In this document: piece after piece, positions 26,880 to 36,089 of the stretch
Numbering within the stretch: the stretch's first letter is position 1
Layout: every line of letters begins with the position of its first letter
Assembly: GCA_009760855.2 (NCBI GenBank)
Contig: WPIO01000102.1
Span: forward strand, 684,001 to 748,000
Reading direction: 5' to 3'
DNA length: 64,000 nucleotides
From: Cristatella mucedo
Taxonomy: Eukaryota; Bryozoa; Phylactolaemata; Cristatellidae
The notes under the pieces: generated by a model
Seen by the model: the letters and a program-made list of their open reading frames with translations, nothing else
Databases searched by the model: none
Told to the model about the DNA's origin: nothing
Position numbers and translations under genes: made by a program

Positions 26880-28715
26880 TTATATCTTCATATTGTTCGT
26901 GGGTTGTTTACCTCTATTATTACCATGAAACACTGCAAGCGCATGAGTCACTGCCTCAAACATTGCCCTCTTTTGCAAAACAGACGCATTGGACGATATT
27001 GGTTCTTGCTGTGATTCTGGAGCAGCCATCTGATATGGAGCAATTGACCCACCAGCAGACACCGTAACATTAGCGACGGAAGACGCTAATTCTTCCTGCG
27101 GCAAATGTTGCTTATCACTTTCTAATTTTTTACGCCTAAAAGGTGCCACAGGTGCTGCTTTAGCACCAGCAGGTGTCTGTTGTGATGAATCTGCAACAGC
27201 CATCCGATCTGCAGCAATTGATCCACCAGCAGACACCGTAACATTAGCGACGGCAGGTGAAAGAGATCGTGGTTTTGGTGGGGTTGGAGGTTTTGCTTCA
27301 CGATGCACCGCTGGTTCTGGTTCTTGCTGCTCATATGGTTGCATTGCTTGAGTGCCAGCAGGTGTCTGTTGTGATGAATCTGCAACAGCTATCTCATCTG
27401 CGGCAATTGGCTTAGCAAACACCGTAACATTAGCGACGGAAGACGCTAATTCTTCCTGCGGCAAATTTTGCTTATTACCTTGTAATTTTTTACGCCCAGA
27501 AGGTGCCACAGCTGAATTCTTTGGTATTTCTTGCGCACCAGAAGTCGATACGATGGTGCTATATATCACATCGTCTCTTTTCTCTCTACCTAACCCACTA
27601 GAAACAAAAGATGGAGTTCCTATGCTAGCCTCGTCCAAAGTGGCATATGTCACTTCACGAGTAGGAGCTTTTGGCTCTTGTCCTTCGTGTGAGTTCATTG
27701 CTTGAGCATCGGGCAAATTTTGCATTCCGACCCTAGAATATATATCAAGGTACTTATGATCGTGAAATATCTCATCGGCAGCAGGCGCTGCTGAGGCTTG
27801 TGCAGTTGGTTGCCAGTCACCTATTTCTCCGAAAATATTTTCTTCATCATCATCGTAATTATTGCTAGTGCCACCACTATTCATACTGCTAACGCTAATA
27901 CTGTCATTACCGCTAACGCTACTACCGTCACTAAGAGAGTTGCTATCTTTATTCGCGATATGGTCTTTAGCAGTTTTCACTTTGCCAAATGTAAAAAATT
28001 GCTTTATTCGATGTATGTTTCGATCATTCTCAGCTTTACTTACCTTTTTCTTTGCCTTACTTATATCGCTTTTGATCCTCTTAATATCACCCTGAAGAGA
28101 CACAATTTCCTGTCTCTTTTTATCAACATTATTTTGCACTACTTGTAGCGATTTTTTTGAATTTAAAACATCTTTATCGGCCATTTTTAATGTATTAGAG
28201 AGCGAAGCTATTTCATTTCTTATACCATCACAAATACGCTCCACATCATAATCCTCCACTTCATATCTAGAATATCGCTCAATACAATCATCGAGAGTAG
28301 TGCGAGCTTTTATTAAACCTGATAATATATTCTCTGCTTGCATTACATTTGCTTCCTCTTGCTTTAATTTCTGCGATAATTTCTCACTTTCATTTCTCGT
28401 AGAATCCAACAATTGTAATTTTAATTGCTTTGATTCTTTAAGCTGTTTCAACGATTCTTTGACAAGTTTTACGGCGGTGAATTTTTCATTTTCTAATGCT
28501 GGTTTTGGTTTCTGAACTTTTGCGACGTTATTCACAGAATGATATGCACTTGCTGCTTCCAAACCTCGTGACCTTGGTGGCAATTCTGGTGCATGTTCAA
28601 GGTTCTCCACAGAATGATATGCACTTGCTGTTCCCAAACCTCGTGACCTTGGTGGCAATGCTGGCACATATGTAAATATCCTTGGTGGTTTTGGTGGTGC
28701 TGATAATTTATCCAT
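26880..28715 (-). CDS. Putative effector with SH3-ligand and ITIM-like tyrosine motifs, 611 aa
   Basis: No homolog recognised. Residues 1-61 hold three class II SH3-ligand cores PxxPxR (P7-R12, P18-R23, P43-R48). The last two lie in a duplicated unit LPPRSRGL..ASAYHSV that adds a YHSV motif at Tyr33 and Tyr58. Residues about 75-235 form a long charged coiled coil. Then follow a Ser/Asp/Asn-rich linker (255-290), Y322LDI, Y326SRV, VTYATL (Tyr357) and VIYSTI (Tyr385), which fit ITIM-type YxxL/I/V sites, a fourth Pro motif at 476-483 (PPTPPKPR), and three VANVTV repeats. No signal peptide or membrane span. These eukaryote-type motifs suggest an injected protein that binds host SH2/SH3 proteins; that is inference. 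Confidence 0.6.
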   Translation of the reverse strand: MDKLSAPPKPPRIFTYVPALPPRSRGLGTASAYHSVENLEHAPELPPRSRGLEAASAYHSVNNVAKVQKPKPALENEKFTAVKLVKESLKQLKESKQLKLQLLDSTRNESEKLSQKLKQEEANVMQAENILSGLIKARTTLDDCIERYSRYEVEDYDVERICDGIRNEIASLSNTLKMADKDVLNSKKSLQVVQNNVDKKRQEIVSLQGDIKRIKSDISKAKKKVSKAENDRNIHRIKQFFTFGKVKTAKDHIANKDSNSLSDGSSVSGNDSISVSSMNSGGTSNNYDDDEENIFGEIGDWQPTAQASAAPAADEIFHDHKYLDIYSRVGMQNLPDAQAMNSHEGQEPKAPTREVTYATLDEASIGTPSFVSSGLGREKRDDVIYSTIVSTSGAQEIPKNSAVAPSGRKKLQGNKQNLPQEELASSVANVTVFAKPIAADEIAVADSSQQTPAGTQAMQPYEQQEPEPAVHREAKPPTPPKPRSLSPAVANVTVSAGGSIAADRMAVADSSQQTPAGAKAAPVAPFRRKKLESDKQHLPQEELASSVANVTVSAGGSIAPYQMAAPESQQEPISSNASVLQKRAMFEAVTHALAVFHGNNRGKQPTNNMKI

Positions 28716-28744
28716 ATAAAAATAAAATAAATAAAAATAATTTG

Positions 28745-28777
28745 AAAAAGCAAACCATCAACATTATGAATGGCTTG
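28745..28777 (-). terminator. Rho-independent terminator of the upstream coiled-coil gene
   Basis: On the minus strand CAAGCCAU pairs with AUGGUUUG (one G-U pair) across an 11-nt loop and is followed by U5. It resembles the terminator at 26805-26840, loop included (ATTATGA), so the two 3' ends are probably duplicates. Confidence 0.7.
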
Positions 28778-28798
28778 ACATCAATCTTGACAAAAATA

Positions 28799-29935
28799 TT
28801 AACTACCTAAAAAAGGCCGCCTAAATTGATTGCTAGTTTTTGGTCTCTCTGTATGAACACCGCCTGCAAAATTAACTGCCGTATCGCTCGCGGCACTCTT
28901 TGACGATCCACCACCAATATCCACTGTAGTCGCAAGTATTGGAGTTGACCGCTTCTTTTTGAAAGCTAATGCTGCAGCCGCAGCCTCCAAGCCAAGTTGC
29001 CCGACATTACCCAATAAAGCTGGGCTTTTAGTTTTTTCCCCCAAATCAATAACACTTGATTCTTGTGCTGTAGTTGATAAAATTGCAGTCTCTGCTGGAC
29101 TTAATGCAGATTTCTTCTGGCTAGGATCTGTTTTTTTTCTTGTCCGCGTAAACACAGCCCTCAAGCCTCTCAATCCAGCAGCTCTCCTGCCACCTTTGTC
29201 ACTCCCGACAGCGCCACTTGTACCGCCAACACTACTTGCACTACTTAAGACACTAACACCGTCTGAGTCATCCTGCTCCCGTTGGCCTGATTGCTTTCCG
29301 AACATTCCAGTACTTAAGCCACTCGCAATACTTCCAACACTACTTGCAACGCTGAAGCCACTTGCAACGCTGAAGCCACTTCCAACACTCACATTATCTC
29401 CTTCTTCTGATGCATCTTGCTTCCGGTGCCTTGATTTTTTTCCTTTCATCGTTAGCTGAGAAAGTTTATCCAACTGTGCTAAGCCTTGCTTGCAAGGTTG
29501 GATTGCTGCTTTTAGCATCTCTAGCTTAGTTTGTATTGTATTTACAGATGATCTTTTATTCTCCACATGCTCTTCGGCCAACCGGCATAATTGTTCCACA
29601 GCAAGCGAACTGTCTTTTATTGCTTGATATGTACTATCAGACGGTTTTTCTAAGAGACATTGGTCAAGAATCCCATGTGCATGAGTTAATTGTTGCTTCA
29701 AACCCTCCGCCGCCAATAATTTATCTTCTTCTTCTATGTAAGATGGAGTTAATGATTTTTGTTCTTTTTCTTTCACAGCAATAACTTCGAGAAATGCTGC
29801 CCTTTTCTCTGCCACCGCCGCCTCCGCCTCCTCTCGCGATGTGGCACCTATTGCTTGCCATTGCTCCTCGCCACTTTTTACTTCTTCATGCTGAAATGAA
29901 GATTGCTTTTTAGCTTTTTTATTCACTTGATCCAT
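28799..29935 (-). CDS. Hypothetical coiled-coil, Ser-rich protein, 378 aa
   Basis: No known family. Residues 1-160 are Glu/Lys/Ala-rich and helical (SREEAEAAVAEKRAAFLEVI, KEKEQ), fit for a coiled coil. Residues about 175-235 form a Ser/Gly/Val repeat block (GSGFSVASGFSVASSVGSIA). The rest is basic with RGLRAVFTRTRKK and an Ala-rich helix EAAAAALAFKKKR. The layout (N-terminal helix region, basic patch, Ser-rich block) parallels the next gene downstream, and the two share terminator-like 3' flanks, so an old tandem duplication is likely. No signal peptide. Possible effector by context only. ATG at 29935. Confidence 0.5.
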   Translation of the reverse strand: MDQVNKKAKKQSSFQHEEVKSGEEQWQAIGATSREEAEAAVAEKRAAFLEVIAVKEKEQKSLTPSYIEEEDKLLAAEGLKQQLTHAHGILDQCLLEKPSDSTYQAIKDSSLAVEQLCRLAEEHVENKRSSVNTIQTKLEMLKAAIQPCKQGLAQLDKLSQLTMKGKKSRHRKQDASEEGDNVSVGSGFSVASGFSVASSVGSIASGLSTGMFGKQSGQREQDDSDGVSVLSSASSVGGTSGAVGSDKGGRRAAGLRGLRAVFTRTRKKTDPSQKKSALSPAETAILSTTAQESSVIDLGEKTKSPALLGNVGQLGLEAAAAALAFKKKRSTPILATTVDIGGGSSKSAASDTAVNFAGGVHTERPKTSNQFRRPFLGS

Positions 29936-30942
29936 AATAAAAATAAATACATCCTAAAAAATACACTCTATTAATTTTGTAATATTATTGATATTATAAG
30001 TCAAGAAAAATTTTATTAATACAAAGTAAATAATAAAAATTGCACAACTTTCATTCACTTACTTCATACAAGAATACAACTTAAGATAAATAAAAAAGTA
30101 TACTATATAATGATTTATATGATGATTTTTTTACAATAAACTCTTAATCGATAAATATTAATAAAAAACTAGCAAAATTGGAAAATTTGTCCAAAGCTAT
30201 GCAGATATCTATCTATAGTTGTGTTTGTAATCTTTGTATTATTTAAATTTACAACATTGCCCCACACAATTCAGACCAAATGGCAAATTTCCCAAAATCA
30301 TAGATAAAAAAACACCACTAAAGAATTAAATATCGATAGAAAGCAGCTAAAATAATAAAATCTTCAACAAACAAAATATAAAGAAGCGTCCACCAAAATA
30401 TAAAAGCAATCAAGACCAGCCCTAAAACATTGCATTAGAATGCTGTTTAATAAGCACACATGCCCTCTGCCCCTATCCACCAAATAAATAAAATATAAAT
30501 TTTTTAAATCAGAGAAATTTTTGTCATGGCCTATATTCTAAAAAAACCGTAATTACTTGGTAAAAATATCATCAAGCATCAATTGCAAAGATACTTGGCT
30601 CAGATTTGCCAAAACCTATTTTGTCGTCACATCGCAACACAATAATCACAAAACATGACATAAATAAAATTTTAAACTGAATTTTATCTTTATATATTAA
30701 GTAAAGATAATTTGTTCTTTTTCTGAAATTGAAATACATATTCCATCACAGAAAAAATTTCTCTTGCAATAAAAAGCGGCAGCCAACAAAATACATCAAT
30801 ATTTTATAGATGAAGAAATAAGTAAAAAACTTAATAAAATATATTCAAACGCCATGTAGCAATGCCGCCGTGCCCACAAAATTACGATATATCAGAATAA
30901 ATTTGAGAAAAAACACCAATTAGGCACTATCTTTTAACCAAA
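29936..30942. other. 1-kb AT-rich spacer
   Basis: No gene recognised. Close to the start of the 28799-29935 gene, on the minus strand, TTGACT and TATAAT-like hexamers occur but overlap each other, so a promoter cannot be fixed. Confidence 0.4.
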
Positions 30943-31222
30943 ATTAACCGCTAATCCCGCTAGCATGATAGCCGCTGGTCTTTTGGCTAAAAAAGCTTGC
31001 GAGATGGGACTGCAAAAAAAATCATTTGTTAAAACATCACTCTCTCCGGGCTCTAGAGTTGTGGAATCTTATTTAATAAACTCTGGATTATTGCCCTATT
31101 TAGAAAAATTAGGCTTTTATATAGCAGGATACGGCTGCATGACTTGCATTGGAAATTCTGGCCCATTGGACAGTGAAGTTGAAATTCAGATTCAGCAACA
31201 AGATTTAACTGTTGCTGCTTAA
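30943..31222 (+). pseudogene. acnA: Aconitase fragment
   Basis: Internal piece of aconitate hydratase (TCA cycle, citrate to isocitrate). It reads [16 protein letters not shown], then [20 protein letters not shown] and [20 protein letters not shown], which includes two of the cysteine ligands of the [4Fe-4S] cluster, and stops after QQDLTVAA with TAA. Only about 90 of roughly 890 residues are present and both ends are lost, so it cannot act. A complete copy elsewhere is likely but not shown here. Confidence 0.9.
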
Positions 31223-31397
31223 ATTACCAAATCTTTAGAGCTTTATTTAAGCACACAGAACGCCAACATATACCAACATATAAAATAAGAAAGCTATATA
31301 CAGTAGAGGCTCAATCTATCAATATTAACTTTTGCAAGCAATAAAACTACAAAAACAAAGAAAAAGTCTCACACCAATCAATAACCGCCACCAACCA

Positions 31398-31853
31398 TCA
31401 AGGTTCAATAGTTATTACAAATCTTCTCATTTCCTCTTCTTCGGTAGGGTTTATCTCCACTACAAGGCGAGTAAAATTACACCAATAACCCTCAGACAAA
31501 TCTGGCCATTCTATAATATTCAATCTGACTAGCAGTAGTTCTTCCATTCCTATATTTTGCAGCTCCAGCTCGTTTTTAATTCTGTAGAGATCAAAATGAT
31601 TAACCGTACCAAAAGATTCAATCTGATAGCTATTCACAATAGAAAAAGTAGGACTTGTGATCTTTATTGCACTATCAACTTTGGCCAAATAATTAATAAT
31701 TTTACCACTAAGATAAGTTTTTCCCGCTCCCAAGCCCCCCCTTAGCAATAAAATTTTAATATTTTGTTCTTGAATTATATCGCATAGAGTTATTGCTATT
31801 TTTTCAACCTCCGGTTTGGAGGCTATTTTTTCTATTTGAAAAGTATCGCGCAT
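31398..31853 (-). CDS. tsaE: tRNA threonylcarbamoyladenosine biosynthesis ATPase
   Basis: TsaE (YjeE) is the ATPase that recycles the TsaB-TsaD complex which makes t6A37 on tRNAs reading ANN codons. The product has the Walker A GGLGAGKTYLSG, the conserved ITSPTFSIVNSYQ, HFDLYRI and IIEWPD, all in the family order and spacing. I choose the ATG at 31853 (MRDTFQIEK, 151 aa); a TTG at 31868 would add five residues. The chosen start overlaps the nadK start by two bases in a CATG. tsaB and tsaD are not in the window. Confidence 0.92.
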   Translation of the reverse strand: MRDTFQIEKIASKPEVEKIAITLCDIIQEQNIKILLLRGGLGAGKTYLSGKIINYLAKVDSAIKITSPTFSIVNSYQIESFGTVNHFDLYRIKNELELQNIGMEELLLVRLNIIEWPDLSEGYWCNFTRLVVEINPTEEEEMRRFVITIEP

Positions 31854-32670
31854 GCTAAATAAATACAATAAAATTGGCGTGACTTACGACTGCAATAACA
31901 GCACTGCGGTGGAACATTATAATTTGCTTCAAAAAAAACATAATTTCATAAATCTGAATGACAAGGTGGAAGACGTTGAGGTGATAATAGCACTTGGAGG
32001 AGATGGATTTATTTTGCATACCATTCATAGATTCATCAATTCTAACGCCAATTTTTACGGCATAAACTGTGGATCTGTTGGTTTTTTAACCAATTCTATG
32101 GCACCAGCGGAAGACTTAACAGAAACTTTAAATAACAGCGCTAGCTTTCAAATTTATCCCCTAAGGGTTACTGTTTCTGGTGCCGATGGAGATTTTTGCC
32201 ACTATGCGATAAACGAAATATCTTTGTTCAGGAGATCCAGTCAGGCTGTAAAAATATCAATTAAAATAAATGATATTGCCAGAATAAATGAAATGATTTG
32301 TGACGGCATAGTTGTGGCCACTCCAGTTGGCTCTGCTGCATATAATTTTTCTGTTCATGGGCCAATTTTGCCTTTAAATTCCAATCTAATAGCTTTAACT
32401 CCAATCAGCCCTTTCCGCCCAAGGCACTGGCGTGGTGCATTGGTTTCAAACAGCTGTAAAATTGAGATAAACATAGAAGAAAAACAAAAACGCCCCGTCA
32501 ATATGGCTGCAGACTTTTTTATGTACGAAAACATCTCCGCCATAAATATCTCAACCGATACAAACAAACCTATAACTCTACTATTTAATAAGAAAACAAC
32601 GCTAGAAGAGAGAATTTTGCAAGAACAATTTGCCGCCTATGATGAATATTTTAGCGTAAGAGATAAATAA
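31852..32670 (+). CDS. nadK: NAD kinase
   Basis: Phosphorylates NAD to NADP with ATP; cytoplasmic. The 272-aa product has the signature GGDGF (in IIALGGDGFILHTIHRF, residues about 44-60), the substrate loop NEISLFRR, ICDGIVVATPVGSAAYNFSV with the GS(T/A)AY motif, and ALTPISPFRPRHWRGALV. Length matches alphaproteobacterial NAD kinases. It starts at ATG 31852, divergent from tsaE with overlapping start codons. A short copy of its middle part lies 200 bp downstream of its stop. Confidence 0.95.
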   Translation: MLNKYNKIGVTYDCNNSTAVEHYNLLQKKHNFINLNDKVEDVEVIIALGGDGFILHTIHRFINSNANFYGINCGSVGFLTNSMAPAEDLTETLNNSASFQIYPLRVTVSGADGDFCHYAINEISLFRRSSQAVKISIKINDIARINEMICDGIVVATPVGSAAYNFSVHGPILPLNSNLIALTPISPFRPRHWRGALVSNSCKIEINIEEKQKRPVNMAADFFMYENISAINISTDTNKPITLLFNKKTTLEERILQEQFAAYDEYFSVRDK

Positions 32671-32867
32671 TTTTTACCACTAAAAAACCATAGCCATAGA
32701 GAATACAATATCCAGCTCAATAAAACAACTAAAAAGCACCTGAGAGATAAATTGCACAATAATCAACAATCACCACAGCACTGCGTCAAATATTGCACAA
32801 TGAAAATATGAAAAAACTATATATTTGAAGACAAATACATCAAAAAAATATCAAATAAGATGTCACA

Positions 32868-32930
32868 ATATCAATTAAAATAACGATATTGCCAGAATAA
32901 ATGAAATGATTTGTGACGCAATAGTTGTTA
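32868..32930 (+). pseudogene. nadK: 63-bp duplicate of an internal nadK segment
   Basis: Matches 32254-32317 within nadK (the part coding for DIARINEMICDGIVV) at nearly every base, with a few substitutions and small indels. It lies in the spacer 200 bp after the nadK stop. It is too short to code for anything; it records a small segmental duplication. Confidence 0.85.
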
Positions 32931-33215
32931 CCATATGCCACCAATATACAGGCTGATAATTGTTTGATAATATTTTTTCAAAATTGTATATAGTTAGCCT
33001 ATCAACGCAAACAAGAATAAAGCTTTCGAAGGAAATGAGTTATAATTTTTTGCAAAATGAAACTTCCCGCACAACGTAAGCAAAAAAACATCCACCCCAA
33101 AAAGCCCTTACAAAATAAAACTAGATAAAAAGAATTAAATATCGACAGAAAATAGCGAAAATAAAAATAAGCGGGCGAATATCCAATATAGAATAATCCA
33201 AACTAATACCAGAAA
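32931..33215. other. Spacer
   Basis: No gene seen between the nadK duplicate and the end of the methyltransferase gene. Confidence 0.35.
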
Positions 33216-34277
33216 CTAAGCAGCAAGCTTAGTGCGCTTCAATGTGGATGGCGCACTATAATAATCTGATATCATTTTAATATATTCCGGCCCAACTCCA
33301 CAACATCCACCAATAATAGTGGCGCCATTTTTATGCCATTTTTTGGTAAAAACAAGATAATCCAAAGGCGAAAGAGACCTTAAGTCAGATGCAACATCTG
33401 ACTGAATATTCATCTCTTTTACAAATCTATTTGCATAGGCTCCAGTTGGAATTTTCAACTTAAGCGGCAAAAGAACTTGCTCTTGCAATTTCTTTAATGC
33501 AACCGTTATCATTTCCGGCTGAGAGCAATTAAATAAAATTGCAGAAGGCATTTGATATTTATTTTTTTGTATAAAATCTATCAATTTTGCAATATCTTCA
33601 ATATCCTCCTTAGAGCGAAGTTTTGGACTGGAATAAATCAATTCATCATGAAGTGTAAAAGAAATCCAATATGGTTTTTTAATATTATGCCTATCTAGAG
33701 ATTTTGATATATATTCTGATAAAAATTCTGCCTCCTGAATAGAAGAAGCAGTTTCAATCAAAAGTAAATCAATCTCTTTGCTTTCTATTAAAGGCTCGAT
33801 AGTTTGTTGATATAAAATCTCTGCCTTTTCTTTACTAAAAAGATCTGGACGATAAGATCCAAACATCGGAGATACAGAGCCGGCTATTAAAATGCCGTCC
33901 ATGCCAGCCTCTCTTCTTGCTTGGGTTGCAGCCAAAATAGATTTTTCAACCAAATATCGACCCTGCTGCAAAACTTTATCTTCGCCAAGCATCAAGCATA
34001 CACCATAACTATTGGTTGTGATAACATCGGCTCCACTTTTAATGTAGTCCAAATGTATATCTTTTACGTCGTCAATATTGCCAGACATTAAAATTTTTGC
34101 AGACCACTCTCGTTCGTTAAAAGGCAGATTTCGTCTTTTAATTTCACTGCCCATTCCACCATCTAAAATAATAACTTTATCTTGTACTTTTTTACCCCAA
34201 ACGGCCGAATTTACATCCGTAAAGGCAAAAAACATAGCACAAGCCAAAGCCATTATCGAAAAGCTATTTTTATTCAT
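33216..34277 (-). CDS. Homocysteine S-methyltransferase family protein with signal peptide
   Basis: Family members transfer a methyl group from S-methylmethionine, SAM or betaine to homocysteine, using a Zn held by three cysteines. Visible: VIILDGGMGSEIKRR (start of the barrel), TTNSYG, AGSVSPMFGSYRPD, ILFNCSQPE with the first Zn cysteine and GGCCG with the other two. So the catalytic site looks complete. Unusually, the protein begins with a clear Sec-type signal (one Lys, then SIMALACAMFFAF, then VNSA at about 22-25), which cytosolic members lack. 353 aa, ATG at 34277. The next gene upstream (34375-35301) is on the same strand 97 bp away. Confidence 0.85.
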   Translation of the reverse strand: MNKNSFSIMALACAMFFAFTDVNSAVWGKKVQDKVIILDGGMGSEIKRRNLPFNEREWSAKILMSGNIDDVKDIHLDYIKSGADVITTNSYGVCLMLGEDKVLQQGRYLVEKSILAATQARREAGMDGILIAGSVSPMFGSYRPDLFSKEKAEILYQQTIEPLIESKEIDLLLIETASSIQEAEFLSEYISKSLDRHNIKKPYWISFTLHDELIYSSPKLRSKEDIEDIAKLIDFIQKNKYQMPSAILFNCSQPEMITVALKKLQEQVLLPLKLKIPTGAYANRFVKEMNIQSDVASDLRSLSPLDYLVFTKKWHKNGATIIGGCCGVGPEYIKMISDYYSAPSTLKRTKLAA

Positions 34278-34374
34278 TAATTATGACAATAAACCAGAAA
34301 ACATAGAAATTATTTAATAATATTTCTTAATAACAAGAATAAATAAAAATACTCAACTCAATCTGAACAATACA

Positions 34375-35301
34375 TTAATTATCTGCAGTCAGAGTCACAT
34401 TTACATAAATTGACAAATCCGTATTCGCCGGCAGGTTAAGTGCCTCGAACCACAAATGATTTTCATTAATTACAACATTTTTATGAAAAGAAAATCTAAC
34501 CAAATCAGAAGAATTTATCCGCAGAACAAAAGATCCACCGTCTCCCACATTTGCTATGGCTTTTTCCAGCTGAATAGGAGCAACGCCATAGCCCAAGCCA
34601 AAGCGCTGACTTTCGCGCTCTGCTATAAATTCCTGCCCAGCGGCATTGGTAATACGATAGTTTAATCTAACAAAATCACCACATTTTATCGGCCTCATGT
34701 AAGATCCATGATCCAATATGTCAAGCTCGTAGTAATTTAATCTAATTGTTGGACTGCTGACGCCAAGAAGCTGTATAAAGTAAAAATGAAATTTATCTTG
34801 CGGCCTTCTCTTGTAATACAATTTTGCCGACTCTCCCAAATGCAATCCCTCAGCCATAGATGGATTTAAGCCATTTATTTTTTTTGAATCTCCTACGGTA
34901 AAGGTTATTATTTCTGGTGCAGATTGGAGATTGCTGGAACTTCTTATTGCCGCAGTAACATTGGCTCCGCAAAAAATAAGTTCATCGCTAGAAGGCTTGC
35001 TTTTGCTATCAACATGAACAATCTCTAGTTGTGGATAGCCATCTAACATTTCTTTAATTTGTGTATGAACAAAGCTATCAGGAACTTCTTCCGCTATTCT
35101 TTTAATAACAGGCCTAGTATCATCATGTTTTGCACCGCTAATGTGCACGGGCTTCTCTGCAGTCTCAATCTCGCCCTGTTTATGATCTTTATCGTAACGA
35201 TGAGCGGCAAAAATTATCAGAAAAGCAACCAAAAAAACCGCAATTTTATATCTATTTCTATGAAAAAGAGATTGATTTTGATCGTTAAAAAAGAAATTCA
35301 T
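34375..35301 (-). CDS. Membrane-anchored protein with two FKBP-like domains
   Basis: 308 aa. Residues about 19-34 (KIAVFLVAFLIIFAAH) form one N-terminal membrane anchor, so the bulk should face the periplasm. Two later regions fit the FKBP-type prolyl isomerase pattern: IITFTVGDSKKINGLNPSMA with GESAKLYY, and KCGDFVRLNYRITNAAGQEF with FGLGYGVAPIQLEKAIANVG. The second has the usual GDxVxxxY start and F.LG loop. Several usual active-site aromatics are not obvious, so enzymatic activity is doubtful and a chaperone role is possible. It may be transcribed with the methyltransferase downstream. Confidence 0.5.
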   Translation of the reverse strand: MNFFFNDQNQSLFHRNRYKIAVFLVAFLIIFAAHRYDKDHKQGEIETAEKPVHISGAKHDDTRPVIKRIAEEVPDSFVHTQIKEMLDGYPQLEIVHVDSKSKPSSDELIFCGANVTAAIRSSSNLQSAPEIITFTVGDSKKINGLNPSMAEGLHLGESAKLYYKRRPQDKFHFYFIQLLGVSSPTIRLNYYELDILDHGSYMRPIKCGDFVRLNYRITNAAGQEFIAERESQRFGLGYGVAPIQLEKAIANVGDGGSFVLRINSSDLVRFSFHKNVVINENHLWFEALNLPANTDLSIYVNVTLTADN

Positions 35302-35853
35302 TTATCTATTTGATGATTTTTTTGCTAGCTAGATTTTGCTACACTAAAAGTCAAGCATGATATAAGCACAGTAAATCACAGCCATTGAATAACATAAAAT
35401 TACTCAATATAAAGTCATAATTTTATCTAGGATAATAAATTTCACCAGGGGTAAAAAAAATATTTCAGACTACTTAATTCGTGCGTTTAGCCATTATAAA
35501 AAAATAACACTATGCTAGTATAATTTTCCAAAATCTAACAATAAATTAAAAACTGACATACAAAAACAACAATAAATACTGCAAGATCAATCTTAATTAG
35601 CATAAATTTATCTGGCATTGATAGGCAATATGCACGATATAAGCTTCATTTTCAATATACAAATATCTAAAATAATATACTATATTGGCAGAATTATAAT
35701 GCAGCCTTTCCGCAAATGAGAAAGCTCCGAGCGCCAATTCGCAATGGTATCTTTTAGCTCCAAATCCATACACAACAAACCACCACAAGCCATTCTTTGT
35801 ATAAATAAAAATGATTGGCAAATCATATCTCTAACCAAAAAGAAGCTAAATGA
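35302..35853. other. Spacer
   Basis: No gene seen. A 74-codon minus-strand frame (35597-35821) has no family features. Confidence 0.35.
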
Positions 35854-36089
35854 AGTTTAAGCTAGATATTTTCTGTCATTGTGATGTTTAAGCAATCTCG
35901 ATCTGTTGGATAAATATGGCACTCATTTGGCACTAATTTTATTGTGTGCATTTATAAATTGCCAGTTACATAAGTTTAAGCTAGATATTTTCTGCCATTG
36001 TGATGTTTAAGCAATCTCGATCTGTTGGATAAATATGGCACTCATTTGGCACTAATTTTATTGTGTGCATTTATAAATTGCCAGTTACA
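35854..36089. repeat. 118-bp non-coding tandem duplication
   Basis: Two adjacent copies (35854-35971 and 35972-36089), identical apart from one clear internal mismatch (TGTCAT versus TGCCAT). No conserved frame runs through it. The near identity means the duplication is recent. Confidence 0.93.

Noticed and set aside
28959-29459. 166-codon plus-strand ORF opposite the Ser-rich protein
   Set aside because: Low-complexity Leu/Pro/Thr text mirrors the Ser/Gly repeat on the coding strand; shadow.
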